A stretch of 64,000 nucleotides of DNA. Source: CAWIVJ01 sp963839525 (lineage in GTDB: Bacteria > Cyanobacteriota > Vampirovibrionia > Gastranaerophilales > Gastranaerophilaceae). Below the pieces are notes generated by a model. It made no database searches and was not told where the DNA came from. It saw nothing but the letters and a program-made list of their open reading frames with translations. The position numbers and the translations under genes are program-made. Shown here piece by piece: positions 46,201 to 54,806 of this stretch (position 1 is the first letter of the stretch; each line of letters opens with the position of its first letter). The stretch is taken from assembly GCA_963839525.1 (NCBI GenBank), contig CAWIVJ010000005.1, positions 496,001 through 560,000 of the forward strand. The letters run 5' to 3'.

Positions 46201-46615
46201 AACGTACTATTTGAGAAACTATAACACGCTCTGCGCCGTTTACGATAAATGTCCCTTTATCCGTCATTGTAGGGATATCACCTATGTAAACTTCCTGCTC
46301 CTTGATTTCACCGCTATCACGGTTCACAAGTCTTATCATCACGCGAAGCTGCTTTGCATAAGTCGCATCATGAATTCTTGCTTCTTCAACAGTGTACTTA
46401 GGGTTATCAAACGTATAATTTTGTAAAAAATGCAGCTCTAACCTTCCTGTATAGTCTTTGATAGGGGAAAAAGAAAGAAGTTCTTCTTTTAAACCCTCTT
46501 TTAAAAACCATTCAAAAGATTTTTTTTGCACTTCAATCAGGTCCGGTAAATCATCCAATCTGGTATTTGGAATACCCATAGGAGTTACTCTTTTTGCATA
46601 TTTTGTTGTCGACAT
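43298..46615 (-). CDS. rpoB: RNA polymerase subunit beta
   Basis: The 1105-aa beta subunit is short and lacks the large lineage-specific insertions of proteobacteria, as in cyanobacteria. Visible landmarks are the rifampicin region ([22 protein letters not shown]), [20 protein letters not shown], the active-site [14 protein letters not shown] motif ([14 protein letters not shown]) and the C-terminal [21 protein letters not shown] good ribosome binding site (GAGGTGAATTA) precedes the ATG. The residue after [10 protein letters not shown] is a normal rifampicin-sensitive sequence. The rplJL genes that usually precede rpoB are not present; an MCE gene lies upstream. Confidence 0.97.
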   Translation of the reverse strand: MSTTKYAKRVTPMGIPNTRLDDLPDLIEVQKKSFEWFLKEGLKEELLSFSPIKDYTGRLELHFLQNYTFDNPKYTVEEARIHDATYAKQLRVMIRLVNRDSGEIKEQEVYIGDIPTMTDKGTFIVNGAERVIVSQIVRSPGVYFKKEVSPTGKRLYNATLIPNRGAWLKIETDSNDLVYVKIDKNRKILATTLLKAVGITVSEMETLFTHSEFLKKTLEKDTTETTDDALVEVYKKLRPGDPASPQGGRSILEARFFDEKKYDIGRVGRYKLNKKLNLNVQESQRTLTVQDIVAAVEYLINLTYDEGAIDDIDHLGNRRIRSVGELLQNQFRVGLSRIERIVKERMTLQDSETLTPLNLLNTKPLIASLKEFFGSSQLSQFMDQTNPLAELTHKRRVSALGPGGLMRERAGFAVRDIHPSHYGRICPVETPEGPNAGLIGSLATHAKVNEYGFIESPFFVVKDGIVTDDVHYLSADEEENYRIAPSDIQLNKNRSIKHEYVPIRYRSEFTLSESEKVDYMGVSPIQIISVATSLIPFIEHDDANRALMGSNMQRQAVPLFITQRPVVGTGLEARAAKDSGMVCVTLIDGTVERVTGEEITIKDKSGQLHVYQLMKYLRSNQDTCINQRPIVREGDKVKAGDVIADGASTNCGELSLGKNVLVAYMPWEGYNFEDAILLSERCVHDDVFTSIHIEKLEIDARQTKLGPEEITREIPNVSEESLRHLDERGIVRIGARVYADDILVGKVTPKGESEHPPEEKLLRAIFAEKARDVKDNSLRVPHGEGGRVLDVKVFDREKGDELPPGANTVIRVYIAQKRKVSVGDKLSGRHGNKGIVSKILPANDMPFLPDGTPVDIVLNPLGVPSRMNVGQTYECLLGLASYLTGNYYEAPPFDEMYGDNQSEIATKEELLKGIKESGCDWVRESGKVILYDGRTGEPFDQPVAVGLSYVLKLVHLVDDKIHARSTGPYSLVTQQPLGGKAQFGGQRFGEMEVWALEAYGAAYTLQEMLTIKSDDVNGRNRAYEAIVKGDNIPRPGIPESFKVLVRELQSIGLDITVAKKDGIEVDLMSDMDDLRKSAPKRTLSDIDSELLNINFFETPTTFGEL

Positions 46616-46907
46616 TAATTCACCTCGTCAAATTTTGTGGTGTAGTACTATAAAAATTTTGCTATTTATATTTGGCTAATTATGCCCATTTTATTTACAA
46701 GCATGTTATACAATCGTACTACGTCAAAGATTATAGTCAAGGAAAAAAACATTAATTTAAAATTAAGCTTAATAATTTGTTACAATTTAAGTTTTTTATG
46801 ACTCTAAAATGCTGAAATTAGCCACAATTCTTGATTTGCCTGTCAAGAGGGTAAAAGGGAGTAAAAAGTTGAATAGAGCTTATTTACTTTCAATTTTAAG
46901 ATTTATA
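46616..46907. other. Leader region upstream of rpoB
   Basis: About 290 bp between the MCE gene and rpoB, same direction. On the minus strand TTGACT, TTGACG and TATAAC occur around 46703-46740 but no pair has standard spacing, so I mark no promoter. A long leader for rpoB is likely. Confidence 0.4.
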
Positions 46908-47861
46908 TTAATTACATTCTTTCTTCACACAATTCTTAAAAGATTTTCCGGGACTTCCAAATATTAACCTTAAAAACACAGCTCTTTTGCTTAATAATTT
47001 ACTTATTTCACTTTCAAAACAATCCGTTTTTATTACTAATTTTTCGGTATTTTTAACAAGAGACAGCGGTATCGGAGGAACTTTTGTATTTATAGAATCT
47101 AAATTTTCATTTGTACCCGAGATTAAAATATTTGCGGTTGCTATATTTTTTGTTACTTTCGAGATAGTTTTATTTACTCTATTTATACTTTTGTCTATTG
47201 TTTCAACAGTCTTTAAAGTACCGGGAGCTGATTTTATAGCAAATCTGATATCTTTGCTAAAAGAAGGCTCTTCGGTTATTATTCTCAAATTTTTAAGAAT
47301 AACAGAAAAATCTTTTGCTGATCTGTTTAATACTTTCTTAGTGTCTTTTCCTCCTAATCCTATTTTTAAACCCTCAGATATTTCATATAAATTATCCAAG
47401 ATTTTCCTGATTTTGCCTTTTTTCAGTTCTTCTATCAAATATTCGTCAAATTGTTGAAAAACTTCTGTACCTTTTACAATATAACCGTTTTCAATAAAAG
47501 TTCCGCAAGGTTTTTCCGGAGGCTCAATATCTACATATCTTGGGCCGTAAATATTTTTTCTTTTAAAAATTATTAAAGAATTTTCCGGAATTTTTAGGTT
47601 TTTATAATGAATATCTATAAAAAATTCAATATGTGACTGGTCCTCTGAAAGTTTCACCTTGGTAACATCACCAACGTCATATCCGCGAAAACGAACATCT
47701 ATTTTAAAAAAAAGACTGTCATTTATCGGTGGGGAATCATCGTATTGAACGATAAATGACATTTGAGTTTTTTTTAATGATTTAAAAATAAAAGAACCAA
47801 GCATTAAAATTAAAAAAAATATTCCTATTGTTTTTAAACATTTTTTTTCAATTTTAAACAA
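46908..47861 (-). CDS. MCE/MlaD-family lipid-transport protein
   Basis: A 317-aa protein anchored by one N-terminal helix (residues 10-28). The MCE domain follows (about 38-125; SLFFKIDVRFRGYDVGDVTKVKL, NIYGPRYVDIEPP). The remainder is helical, with weak repeats such as ETIDKSINRVNKTISKVTKN, as in MCE proteins that form a periplasmic tunnel. Such proteins carry lipids between membranes, usually with an MlaE permease and MlaF ATPase; neither is in the window. It sits alone upstream of rpoB. Confidence 0.85.
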   Translation of the reverse strand: MFKIEKKCLKTIGIFFLILMLGSFIFKSLKKTQMSFIVQYDDSPPINDSLFFKIDVRFRGYDVGDVTKVKLSEDQSHIEFFIDIHYKNLKIPENSLIIFKRKNIYGPRYVDIEPPEKPCGTFIENGYIVKGTEVFQQFDEYLIEELKKGKIRKILDNLYEISEGLKIGLGGKDTKKVLNRSAKDFSVILKNLRIITEEPSFSKDIRFAIKSAPGTLKTVETIDKSINRVNKTISKVTKNIATANILISGTNENLDSINTKVPPIPLSLVKNTEKLVIKTDCFESEISKLLSKRAVFLRLIFGSPGKSFKNCVKKECN

Positions 47862-48019
47862 ATCAAATCCCTCAAATTATTTGAATTGATATAATAATTA
47901 AAACTTAAATGACAATTTTTATTATTCTCAACAAGAGCAGGTCTATAGGGCTAATTTTTGAAGGATGTTAATTAAAAAATGCGAGATTGCAGGATGCGGT
48001 TTTGGTCGCAAAGCCGCTC

Positions 48020-48111
48020 ACTTATGAGATGCTACGCGTAGGACAGAGTCACTCGCAGCATCTTACCGGGTAGTGCATTGGATAAATCCTGAAATAAACT
48101 CAGGATGACGT
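48020..48111. repeat. Dispersed intergenic repeat, copy 2
   Basis: It matches 37357-37484 over CGCAGCATCTTA and over TGGATAAATCCTGAAATAAA plus CTCAGGATGACGTGA, with scattered differences. The left end is less well conserved than in copy 1. Confidence 0.65.
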
Positions 48112-48123
48112 GAGCTAGGTAGA

Positions 48124-48139
48124 GTGCAGTTTTCTGCAC
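48124..48139. repeat. GTGCAG/CTGCAC hairpin, family member
   Basis: GTGCAG, loop TTTT, CTGCAC, followed by CTTTTA. Near-identical copies occur at 61453-61468; degenerate ones at about 28766-28795 and 55911-55932. It looks like a terminator but recurs as a unit in intergenic DNA. Confidence 0.6.
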
Positions 48140-48240
48140 CTTTTATTTCACAATCATTTCCGCGTGGAGAAATGCGTTAATTTATTGTAGAAAACCTGAA
48201 TTAAATGTAAATCGCCACCCTGCTTTTCTGATTAAAATAT

Positions 48241-48423
48241 TTAATAATTAGAAAATATCTTTCTTATTTCTTCTGATTTTTCGTAAATACCTTTTACAAA
48301 ATTAACTAAGTCTGATACTTGTAAATCTTCATCATAACATATTACTGCACTTTTTAAAATACATAAGTTTGTTTCCAGTTCTAAAAATAATTCTTCTAAT
48401 TCTAATATTTTTTCATAATTCAT
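48241..48423 (-). CDS. Small acidic helical protein (60 aa), unknown function
   Basis: MNYEKILELEELFLELETNL starts a 60-residue, acidic, leucine-rich helical protein that ends EKSEEIRKIFSNY. The ribosome binding site AAGGAG is well placed about 6 nt before the ATG, which supports a real gene despite the small size. No membrane segment or known motif is seen. It lies alone between repeat-rich regions; a phage- or plasmid-derived small gene is possible. Confidence 0.55.
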   Translation of the reverse strand: MNYEKILELEELFLELETNLCILKSAVICYDEDLQVSDLVNFVKGIYEKSEEIRKIFSNY

Positions 48424-48531
48424 TCTTTCTCCTTAACTAAAAGTTTATTATTACAGTTTTTTCCAAAAAGCGTTTTAAAACCGTTATAGTTCATAATTAA
48501 ATACGATATATTATTTTCTGTTAAATGTTAA

Positions 48532-48651
48532 TGCTGTAAAACAGTAATTTATAAGATTTATGGTTTGACAGAAGAGCAGGTACAAAGACATGCCAAAGCT
48601 ATTATTATAAATTTGGAAGAACATCTTGAAGAGTGGATTAACCGCATGTAG
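48532..48651 (+). pseudogene. Remnant frame ending beside ldpA
   Basis: A plus-strand frame without a start codon reads GLTEEQVQRHAKAIIINLEE, then HLEEWINRM and a stop. Composition is protein-like, but there is no start or ribosome binding site. It is probably the 3' end of a lost gene; the terminator at 48670-48710 in the same direction may have belonged to it. Confidence 0.35.
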
Positions 48652-49654
48652 CTGAATCGATTAGCCTCGAAGCGATTTTTTGCGCAGCGCAAAAAATCGC
48701 TTTATTTTTTAAAAAATCATCATGTTCTATATATTCTTTTACAATTTTTCTTGCGTAAGAACCAACAGCTATTCCATGAAAATCTATACCGCAAAGCTTT
48801 GCCAGTTCAGCAGTCTTTGAGTTTGTTCCGCCTGAAAACATTAAATATACAGGCAAGTCAGCATTTTGGATTAATTCTGCCATTGCAACCGCCTGCAATG
48901 TTGTTTGAAAATTGTCTTCCCCTCCTGACATTGGAGAACCATCTGCTTGAATTATTGTTGTATAAGGTCCTCTGTTTTTTATTAACCTTTTAATTCTATT
49001 TAAAATCTGCTCATTGCTTAATTTTTCACGTCCGATACACAAGCTTAGCATGCCGTCAAAATTTTTATTTAAAAAATCCCAAATTTCATCAACTTCTTTT
49101 TCGTCTGTGTCTGAAGCATGAAGTTCAATGCAGGCAAGTGAACGGTTAACGGCAAACTGTAAGCGGGAGTGAAAACTGAAAGGTGAAAAATTAAAAGAAA
49201 TGGCATTATGTTGACAAACAAATTGGCATTTCATACAGCCGATACAATTTTTTTCAATAATTTCCGTTTCCCGCTTGTTGCTTTCTTTTTTCCTTATGGC
49301 TTTCTGCGGACAAACTTCAATACATTTAGCGCACCCGACACATTTTTCAGAATCTATAATTGCTTTTTGAACATGTTGATCGTTTTTTGTACCGATACTC
49401 ACACAAAAATGATAATCTTTTTGTTCATTTTTGGGGATAGAAAAATCAAGCCCGCGCTGTGCGGCTTTTAAAACTTCTTCATTTGCAGATAAATCAAAAA
49501 AATAACATCCTGCCTTAGCATAAAGTGCAACAAGTCTTTCAATTTCTTTTAAATTTTGATTCCCTGCCCCACAAATTAACTTAAAACATTTTTTGGAATC
49601 TAAAATTTTTTTAAGTCCTGATTGCCGGGTAGGCGGATCAAACCAGCAATTCAC
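48638..49654 (-). CDS. ldpA: LdpA-like iron-sulfur protein
   Basis: The protein (about 338 aa) has an N-terminal part with [20 protein letters not shown], two 4Fe-4S ferredoxin motifs in the middle ([12 protein letters not shown] and [11 protein letters not shown]) and a C-terminal domain with [17 protein letters not shown] and [16 protein letters not shown]. This matches cyanobacterial LdpA, which in Synechococcus senses redox state and feeds the circadian clock. I prefer the GTG at 49654, with GGGG 6 nt upstream, over a TTG two codons earlier. It overlaps the rfbA end by 17 nt. The identification is from the domain pattern and remembered family sequence, so moderately sure; its role without a clock is open. 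Confidence 0.78.
   Translation of the reverse strand: MNCWFDPPTRQSGLKKILDSKKCFKLICGAGNQNLKEIERLVALYAKAGCYFFDLSANEEVLKAAQRGLDFSIPKNEQKDYHFCVSIGTKNDQHVQKAIIDSEKCVGCAKCIEVCPQKAIRKKESNKRETEIIEKNCIGCMKCQFVCQHNAISFNFSPFSFHSRLQFAVNRSLACIELHASDTDEKEVDEIWDFLNKNFDGMLSLCIGREKLSNEQILNRIKRLIKNRGPYTTIIQADGSPMSGGEDNFQTTLQAVAMAELIQNADLPVYLMFSGGTNSKTAELAKLCGIDFHGIAVGSYARKIVKEYIEHDDFLKNKAIFCAAQKIASRLIDSATCG
48670..48710 (+). terminator. Plus-strand terminator inside the ldpA 3' coding end
   Basis: AAGCGATTTTTTGCGC and GCGCAAAAAATCGCTT form a 16-bp perfect stem followed by TATTTTTT on the plus strand. On the minus strand the same DNA encodes [12 protein letters not shown] near the LdpA C-terminus. It would end plus-strand transcripts from the remnant at 48532-48651. 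Confidence 0.6.
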
Positions 49655-50540
49655 CTGCAACCCCTAATTCATTTGCAAATCTTGTAATGTATTGATAATA
49701 CTCATTGCTCTTATATTTCTTTGATATTTCAATTAAATCTTCTCTGCTTAAAAATCCCATGCGGCAAGCAATTTCTTCAAGACATGCAATTTTTATTCCC
49801 TGATTTTCTTCAATAGTCTGAACATACTGGCTTGCCTGCAGAAGCGAATTATGAGTGCCTGTATCAAGCCAGGCAAAACCTCTGCCTAAAATCTCAACTC
49901 CTAATTGATTTTTCTGAAGATACATATTATTTAAATCTGTAATTTCAAGCTCTCCTCTTGCTGAAGGTTTAATATTTTTAGCATATTCAACCACTTTATT
50001 ATCATAAAAATAAAGTCCCGTAACAGCATAATTTGACCTTGGATTGATCGGTTTTTCTTCAAGAGAAACTACTTTCCCGTTTTCATTAAATTCAACAACA
50101 CCGAATCTTGTCGGATCTTTGACATGATAGCCAAAAACCGTAGCTCCTCCGTTTATTTGTGTTTTTTTTACAACTTCATTTAAAGTTTCGGAAAAATGTT
50201 GTCCAAAGAAAATATTATCTCCTAAAACAAGAGCAACATTATCATCTCCTATAAATTTTTCTCCAAGAATGAAAGCTTGCGCCAAACCATCAGGACTCGG
50301 CTGTTCAACGTAAGAAAAGTTTACTCCGAATTGTTCTCCTGTACCTAAAAGCTTTTTAAAGTTAGGTAAATCTTGCGGTGTTGAAATTATCAGAATATCT
50401 TTAATTCCTGCAAGCATTAAAACCGAAATAGGGTAGTAAATCATAGGTTTATCATATACAGGCAGTAATTGTTTTGAAACAACTACGGTTGTAGGATATA
50501 ACCTTGTTCCTGCACCCCCCGCGAGGACTATTCCTTTCAT
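49638..50540 (-). CDS. rfbA: Glucose-1-phosphate thymidylyltransferase
   Basis: RfbA makes dTDP-glucose from glucose 1-phosphate and dTTP, the first step to dTDP-rhamnose. The 300-aa protein has the nucleotidyltransferase signature [16 protein letters not shown], the uridyl/thymidyl-binding [29 protein letters not shown] and [16 protein letters not shown]. It is 18 bp after rfbB and overlaps ldpA. The enzyme set rfbC-rfbB-rfbA is present; rfbD, the last step, is not in this window. Confidence 0.96.
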   Translation of the reverse strand: MKGIVLAGGAGTRLYPTTVVVSKQLLPVYDKPMIYYPISVLMLAGIKDILIISTPQDLPNFKKLLGTGEQFGVNFSYVEQPSPDGLAQAFILGEKFIGDDNVALVLGDNIFFGQHFSETLNEVVKKTQINGGATVFGYHVKDPTRFGVVEFNENGKVVSLEEKPINPRSNYAVTGLYFYDNKVVEYAKNIKPSARGELEITDLNNMYLQKNQLGVEILGRGFAWLDTGTHNSLLQASQYVQTIEENQGIKIACLEEIACRMGFLSREDLIEISKKYKSNEYYQYITRFANELGVAGELLV

Positions 50541-50558
50541 TTTGAAACTCCTTTAATT

Positions 50559-51548
50559 TTATTTATAAGATAAGATACGCTTCTTGTCTTCTATCGATTT
50601 CATCCAAGCTTGATTCTTTAAATACCAATCAATAGTTAATTTTATTCCTTCTTCAAAAGTTAAAGAAGGCTTCCATCCAAGTTCTGTTTGTATTTTTGTA
50701 TTATCAATTGCATAACGCTTATCATGCCCGAGTCTGTCCTCAACATATTTGATTGAGCTTTCATCCTTACCCATTGCTTTTAAAACTATTTTAGTAATTT
50801 CAATGTTTGTTTTTTCATTATGCCCGCCTATGTTATAAACCTCTCCGATTTTTCCTTTATGCAATACTGTATCAATTGCTTCGCAATGGTCATAGACATA
50901 TAACCAGTCACGGACGTTTAATCCGTCACCGTACACAGGAACTTTTTCACCTTTTAAAAGCTGTGAAATAAAAAACGGAACTAATTTTTCAGGATATTGA
51001 TAAGGACCGTAATTGTTTGAACAGCGTGTTATTAAAGCAGGGAGTTTATAAGTTTCATAATATGCACGCACCAATAAATCCGCACCTGCTTTTGATGCAG
51101 AATAAGGTGAATTTGGTTCAATAGGCGTTGTTTCTGTAAAATATCCTGTTTTACCCAGTGTACCGTAAACTTCATCGGTTGAAACTTGCAGATATTTTTC
51201 GATTCCTACTTCTTTACAGGCCTGAAGCAAATTTAAAGTTCCCTGAACATTTGTTTCAATAAAAATTTCAGGGCCCGTAATACTTCTATCAACATGGCTT
51301 TCTGCAGCAAAATTTACAACCCAGTCTGCTTGTGAAATTAAATCCCTTACAAGCCTTTTGTCGCAGATATTACCGTGTACAAAAGTATAATTTGGAGAAT
51401 TTTCAATGTCATTAAGATTTTCAAGATTTCCTGCATAGGTTAAAATATCAAGATTGATTACTTTATAGTCAGAATATTTATTTAAAATATGCCTTATAAA
51501 GCAGCTTCCTATGAACCCTGCTCCGCCTGTAACAAGTAATTTCTTCAT
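50559..51548 (-). CDS. rfbB: dTDP-glucose 4,6-dehydratase
   Basis: RfbB converts dTDP-glucose to the 4-keto-6-deoxy sugar. The 329-aa short-chain dehydrogenase fold shows the NAD loop VTGGAGFIGS, the catalytic region STDEVYG and YSASKAGADLLVRAYYETY (YxxxK), and NNYGPYQYPEKLVPFFI. It overlaps the rfbC stop by four bases. Together with rfbC and rfbA it supplies dTDP-6-deoxy sugars for surface polysaccharide. Confidence 0.97.
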   Translation of the reverse strand: MKKLLVTGGAGFIGSCFIRHILNKYSDYKVINLDILTYAGNLENLNDIENSPNYTFVHGNICDKRLVRDLISQADWVVNFAAESHVDRSITGPEIFIETNVQGTLNLLQACKEVGIEKYLQVSTDEVYGTLGKTGYFTETTPIEPNSPYSASKAGADLLVRAYYETYKLPALITRCSNNYGPYQYPEKLVPFFISQLLKGEKVPVYGDGLNVRDWLYVYDHCEAIDTVLHKGKIGEVYNIGGHNEKTNIEITKIVLKAMGKDESSIKYVEDRLGHDKRYAIDNTKIQTELGWKPSLTFEEGIKLTIDWYLKNQAWMKSIEDKKRILSYK

Positions 51549-52102
51549 AATAACTCCTCTGTTTTAATTTCTTTAAGTGTAGGCTGTAATTTATCTTTTT
51601 CACTTAGAATAGGTTCAAAATCAATATCCCAGACAATATTTATATCCTTATCATTCCATAAAATTCCTCTATCATGCCCGGGTGAGAATTCCTCATTCGT
51701 TTTGTATAATAATTCAGCTTCATTAGATAGAACAACAAATCCATGAGCAAATCCTGCCGGCAGAAAAAACATATGATTATTTTCTTCGGATAGTTCCACT
51801 TTTAACCACCCACCAAAAGTTTTTGAATCTTTTCTAAGGTCAACCGCAACATCATATACTTTACCTTTTATACATCTTATTAATTTAGCCTGCTCTTTCG
51901 GTTTTGTTTGATAATGAAGCCCCCTAAGCACCCCTTTGGTTGATTTTGAATGATTATCCTGTACAAAATCACAATCAATGCCATTTTCTATAAAATCAGA
52001 TTTTTTATAGCTTTCCATAAAAAATCCGCGATTATCCCCAAAAACTTTAGGTTTAATCAAAACCAAACCTTCTATTCTAAATTTTTCGAATTCAAAAGGC
52101 AT
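51545..52102 (-). CDS. rfbC: dTDP-4-dehydrorhamnose 3,5-epimerase
   Basis: RfbC epimerises the keto sugar at C3 and C5. I use ATG 52102 (MPFEFEKFRIEG, 185 aa), with AGGAG 8 nt upstream; the frame to 52135 adds 11 residues that include that binding site. Family motifs are FMESYKKSDF, FVQDNHSKSTKGVLRGLHYQ (catalytic His), GKVYDVAVDLRKDSKTFG and FLPAGFAHGFVVLS. It is the first gene of the rfb set here. Confidence 0.96.
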   Translation of the reverse strand: MPFEFEKFRIEGLVLIKPKVFGDNRGFFMESYKKSDFIENGIDCDFVQDNHSKSTKGVLRGLHYQTKPKEQAKLIRCIKGKVYDVAVDLRKDSKTFGGWLKVELSEENNHMFFLPAGFAHGFVVLSNEAELLYKTNEEFSPGHDRGILWNDKDINIVWDIDFEPILSEKDKLQPTLKEIKTEELL

Positions 52103-52135
52103 GCGCTCAACTCCTGTTATTAATAATTTTAGCAT

Positions 52136-52203
52136 AAAACAGATGAACGGTAAACAATAAACTGATAAATTTACTTTACTATTTACCGATTACTGTTTAT
52201 TTA
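52136..52203. repeat. Heptamer-like repeat tract overlapping the acpS 3' end
   Basis: Units such as GGTAAACAATAAACTGATAA and TTTACCGATTACTGTTTA are the same degenerate 7-base repeat as at 8381-8431. The tract encodes the last residues of AcpS (VNKQ and stop). Confidence 0.6.
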
Positions 52204-52537
52204 CAACCACAAAAGCGATTGCTTTTGTTTCATCATGTGATAAACTAACTTCAATTTTTAGATTATTATACTCCTCTGTTTCAGGCAGTTTTATTTTAGG
52301 ACATTTATTTTCATCATGATAAATTTCTATTTTATTGAGCTGAGGATGTTTTATATTTATTGAATTTAGAGCTTTAACTACTGCTTCTTTAGCGCAGAAC
52401 CTAACCGCAAAATGACTTGCAGGATTTATTTTTGACAGGCAATAATCCTGTTCTTGTTTTGTATAAATTCGATTCAAAAAATTTTGCGTTTTATTTTCAA
52501 ATCTGTTTATTTCTTCAATATCAACTCCTATTGCCAT
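52190..52537 (-). CDS. acpS: Holo-[acyl-carrier-protein] synthase
   Basis: AcpS moves 4'-phosphopantetheine from CoA to acyl carrier protein. The 115-aa length is normal. The N-terminal GVDIEEINRF contains the magnesium Asp, and FCAKEAVVKAL the catalytic Glu and Lys; IEVSLSHDETKAIAFV is the conserved end. Its last residues (VNKQ) fall in the heptamer repeat tract. It lies downstream of the tail-fibre-like gene, separated by a terminator. Confidence 0.95.
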   Translation of the reverse strand: MAIGVDIEEINRFENKTQNFLNRIYTKQEQDYCLSKINPASHFAVRFCAKEAVVKALNSINIKHPQLNKIEIYHDENKCPKIKLPETEEYNNLKIEVSLSHDETKAIAFVVVNKQ

Positions 52538-52552
52538 TTCTTTAGTATAAGG

Positions 52553-52581
52553 AAAACTCTATTGTTTTTCAATAGAGTTTT
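52553..52581 (-). terminator. Terminator of the tail-fibre-like gene
   Basis: AAAACTCTATTG and CAATAGAGTTTT form a perfect 12-bp stem around five bases. It lies directly after the gene at 52599 and before acpS. Confidence 0.75.
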
Positions 52582-52598
52582 AAATTATATGTTATTTT

Positions 52599-53549
52599 TC
52601 ACAAAGAAGCTATTTGGGGTATAAAATAACAGGTTGAACAACTGTAAAAATTATACATTTGATTTTTTGAAACAGGTAAAGCCCCTCCGCCATATACACC
52701 TGAACTGTCAGCACCATTTACAAGGTACAATACTCCTTCTAAATAAATACCGCTTGTAGAACTTATATCCCCGCTGTAACAAAATAATAAACCATCTGAA
52801 TCCGCGGTATAATTTACCCCTGATGATTTACTTATCGGATTTGCATAATCAAATTTTTTGTCAGAAAACGAATTTATGTTAATATTATAACCGTTTTGAT
52901 TGAAAGGAAAAGTTTCAATCGCTGTTATAGAATTGTCTGTAATAGTTACTTTACCCAAAGGCATATCAAAAAATTCAACATAGTTAGTGCCGTCATATTT
53001 AACACAATTAAAAGGCTCTACGCTTGTATTAAACCAAATATCCCCCACAAGCATTGCAGGACATGCTGATTGCCTGTAAATTGTGTTATTTAGTGTATAA
53101 AAAGTACCATCCGATTTAATAAAAATGTTGTAAGCTCCATCAGCTTTTCCATTCATACTAATATTAGCAACTGAGGAAATGATTGTTTGAGTTCCTTGAT
53201 AATCTGAAAAAACCAAATCAGGGTAAGTTCCACCTATTTTTGCAGTTATGACAAGTTCATTATAACTAAACAAATCCCCTTTACCATTTGTTGTATTTCC
53301 TGATTTTACACAAAATTTATTGCCGGTTTTATTCAGCTCTGAAATTAAACCGTCAGATAACTCACTTAATTGACTTTTATTTACGGCATGCGAATTTTCT
53401 GTAGCAGAAGCTACAGAAAAAACCTGAGAATCGTCTCCGCTTATTGATGCTTTTTCATTGATTGCATCTTTAAGAACCGCAAAATTTGCATTAATTTCAT
53501 CTGCTTTTGCCTTTGTCCCCGGAACAAAAGTTGTTAATGTTACTGCCAT
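52599..53549 (-). CDS. Phage tail-fibre-like protein
   Basis: The 316-aa protein opens with MAVTLTTFVPGTKAKADEIN and continues ANFAVLKDAINEK, a pattern usual at the N-terminus of phage tail-fibre or tail-collar proteins. The rest is Ser-, Asn- and Gly-rich beta structure with FIKSDGTFYTLNN and KYDGTNYVEFFDM, and a C-terminal GVYGGGALPVSKNQMYNF. There is no signal peptide. No other phage gene is near, so it is either a remnant of a prophage or a domesticated fibre. A good ribosome binding site (AGAGGAAAA) precedes the ATG. Confidence 0.65.
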   Translation of the reverse strand: MAVTLTTFVPGTKAKADEINANFAVLKDAINEKASISGDDSQVFSVASATENSHAVNKSQLSELSDGLISELNKTGNKFCVKSGNTTNGKGDLFSYNELVITAKIGGTYPDLVFSDYQGTQTIISSVANISMNGKADGAYNIFIKSDGTFYTLNNTIYRQSACPAMLVGDIWFNTSVEPFNCVKYDGTNYVEFFDMPLGKVTITDNSITAIETFPFNQNGYNININSFSDKKFDYANPISKSSGVNYTADSDGLLFCYSGDISSTSGIYLEGVLYLVNGADSSGVYGGGALPVSKNQMYNFYSCSTCYFIPQIASL

Positions 53550-53689
53550 TATTTTTCCTCTCGTTTTTATTACACTTTTTTATTATGTCACTTTATAAAA
53601 CAAATAAAAGTCCGCAAAAATACGTAAGTAAAGCTAGTAAATGGCAATCAGATTTTTGCTTCTATTTGCTATTTATTTATATTAAGTTT

Positions 53690-53717
53690 TTGCCTATTTA
53701 TCAATTATTGATATAAT
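53690..53717 (+). promoter_or_regulatory. Promoter of ruvC, predicting a leaderless mRNA
   Basis: TTGCCT (53690-53695) and TATAAT (53712-53717) are 16 bp apart, and the ruvC ATG is only 6 nt beyond the -10. Transcription would start at or within a base or two of the ATG, and no ribosome binding site is present. Confidence 0.55.
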
Positions 53718-53723
53718 TGCTTT

Positions 53724-54224
53724 ATGAAAATTTTGGGAATAGATCCAGGCATGGCAATAGTTGGTTATAGCGTCATTGATTTTGACGGTGATAACATTGC
53801 TTTACTTAATTCAGGCTCAATTAAAACTTCCAAAAAAAATACCGAATCCCAAAGACTTTTGGAAATTTTTGAGGACATAACTATTTTAATCGAAAAATAC
53901 AAACCTGATATTGCATCGATTGAAAAATTATTTTTCTTTAAAAATCAAAAAACCGTTATGCCTGTAGCTGCTGCTCGGGGAGTAATTATGATGGCATTGG
54001 AAAAATGCTCTATACCTGCTTTTGAATATACTCCCATGGAAGTTAAGCAGACACTTACAGGATACGGCAGGGCAGATAAAAAAGAAGTTGAACAAATGGT
54101 CAAAATTGCACTAAATTGCGAAATTTTACCTTGTTTAGACGATACGGTGGATGCTATGGCAATTGCTATATGTCATACAAGAAATCATAATTGTGATAGA
54201 TTAAAAGTAAAGTGTGAAGTTTGA
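53724..54224 (+). CDS. ruvC: RuvC, Holliday junction resolvase
   Basis: RuvC cuts four-way junctions during recombination repair, with RuvAB. The 166-aa length is typical. The RNase H-like acidic residues are seen in ILGIDPGMAIVGYS (Asp7), IEKLFFF (Glu), and LDDTVDAMAIAICH (Asp pair). The start is an ATG without a ribosome binding site, 6 nt from a -10 box, suggesting a leaderless message. ruvA and ruvB are not in the window. Confidence 0.96.
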   Translation: MKILGIDPGMAIVGYSVIDFDGDNIALLNSGSIKTSKKNTESQRLLEIFEDITILIEKYKPDIASIEKLFFFKNQKTVMPVAAARGVIMMALEKCSIPAFEYTPMEVKQTLTGYGRADKKEVEQMVKIALNCEILPCLDDTVDAMAIAICHTRNHNCDRLKVKCEV

Positions 54225-54302
54225 AAAATTAATATAAAATAAATGTATACTTTTTCAAATTTTCATCTCTCAGCTTTAAACCAAAAAAAGAGGTAACAAA
54301 TA

Positions 54303-54782
54303 ATGAACCAATTATTAATAAAACAAATAGCAATATTGAGTGCCATTTTAGGCGGAATTTTAGGAGTATTGACCCTTATCCCGTTTATAAGGAATTTTTC
54401 GTTTCTTATATTAATTCTATGCCTTTCTTCTGTTGTTATTGTTTATATGAAAAAGAATAATTTATTAGGAATTATTGACATAAAAGAAGGTGCTATATTA
54501 GGCGCTATCGTAGGTTTTGTTTCATTTATAGCTTTTTCTGCAGTGTTTGTTCCTCTTGTTGTAATTGTTGGACTTATTTTTAAAGGCTATTATACTTTTG
54601 GAATAACTTATCTGTTAAAAGCTTCAGGGTTTTTTGTTCTAATAATGCTTGTAATATTTTTAGGCGGATTAAGTGCGTTGATGAATGCTTTTTCGGGGCT
54701 TGTAACAGCTTATGTATATGAAGTTCTGACGGGATTAAAAAAAGAACAAAACGAAAATATAGATTTTGAAATAAAAGATTAA
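54303..54782 (+). CDS. Four-helix membrane protein, unknown function
   Basis: A 159-aa integral membrane protein with four hydrophobic segments (about 8-29, 33-49, 64-92 and 106-140). The first half holds glycine pairs, LSAILGGILGVLTLIPF, and the helices contain no charged pore residues. The tail is short and acidic (KKEQNENIDFEIKD). GAGGTAA precedes the ATG. It lies between ruvC and mtnA in the same direction, 24 bp before mtnA, so it may be co-transcribed. I do not recognise a family with certainty. Confidence 0.65.
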   Translation: MNQLLIKQIAILSAILGGILGVLTLIPFIRNFSFLILILCLSSVVIVYMKKNNLLGIIDIKEGAILGAIVGFVSFIAFSAVFVPLVVIVGLIFKGYYTFGITYLLKASGFFVLIMLVIFLGGLSALMNAFSGLVTAYVYEVLTGLKKEQNENIDFEIKD

Positions 54783-54806
54783 TAGTGCTTAAGAGGTTAA
54801 AAATAA

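Larger units (their letters stand above)
47862..48240. other. Gene-free region with repeat elements
   Basis: About 380 bp that include the second dispersed repeat (48020-48111) and a GTGCAG/CTGCAC hairpin (48124-48139). No open frame with a ribosome binding site was seen. Confidence 0.6.
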
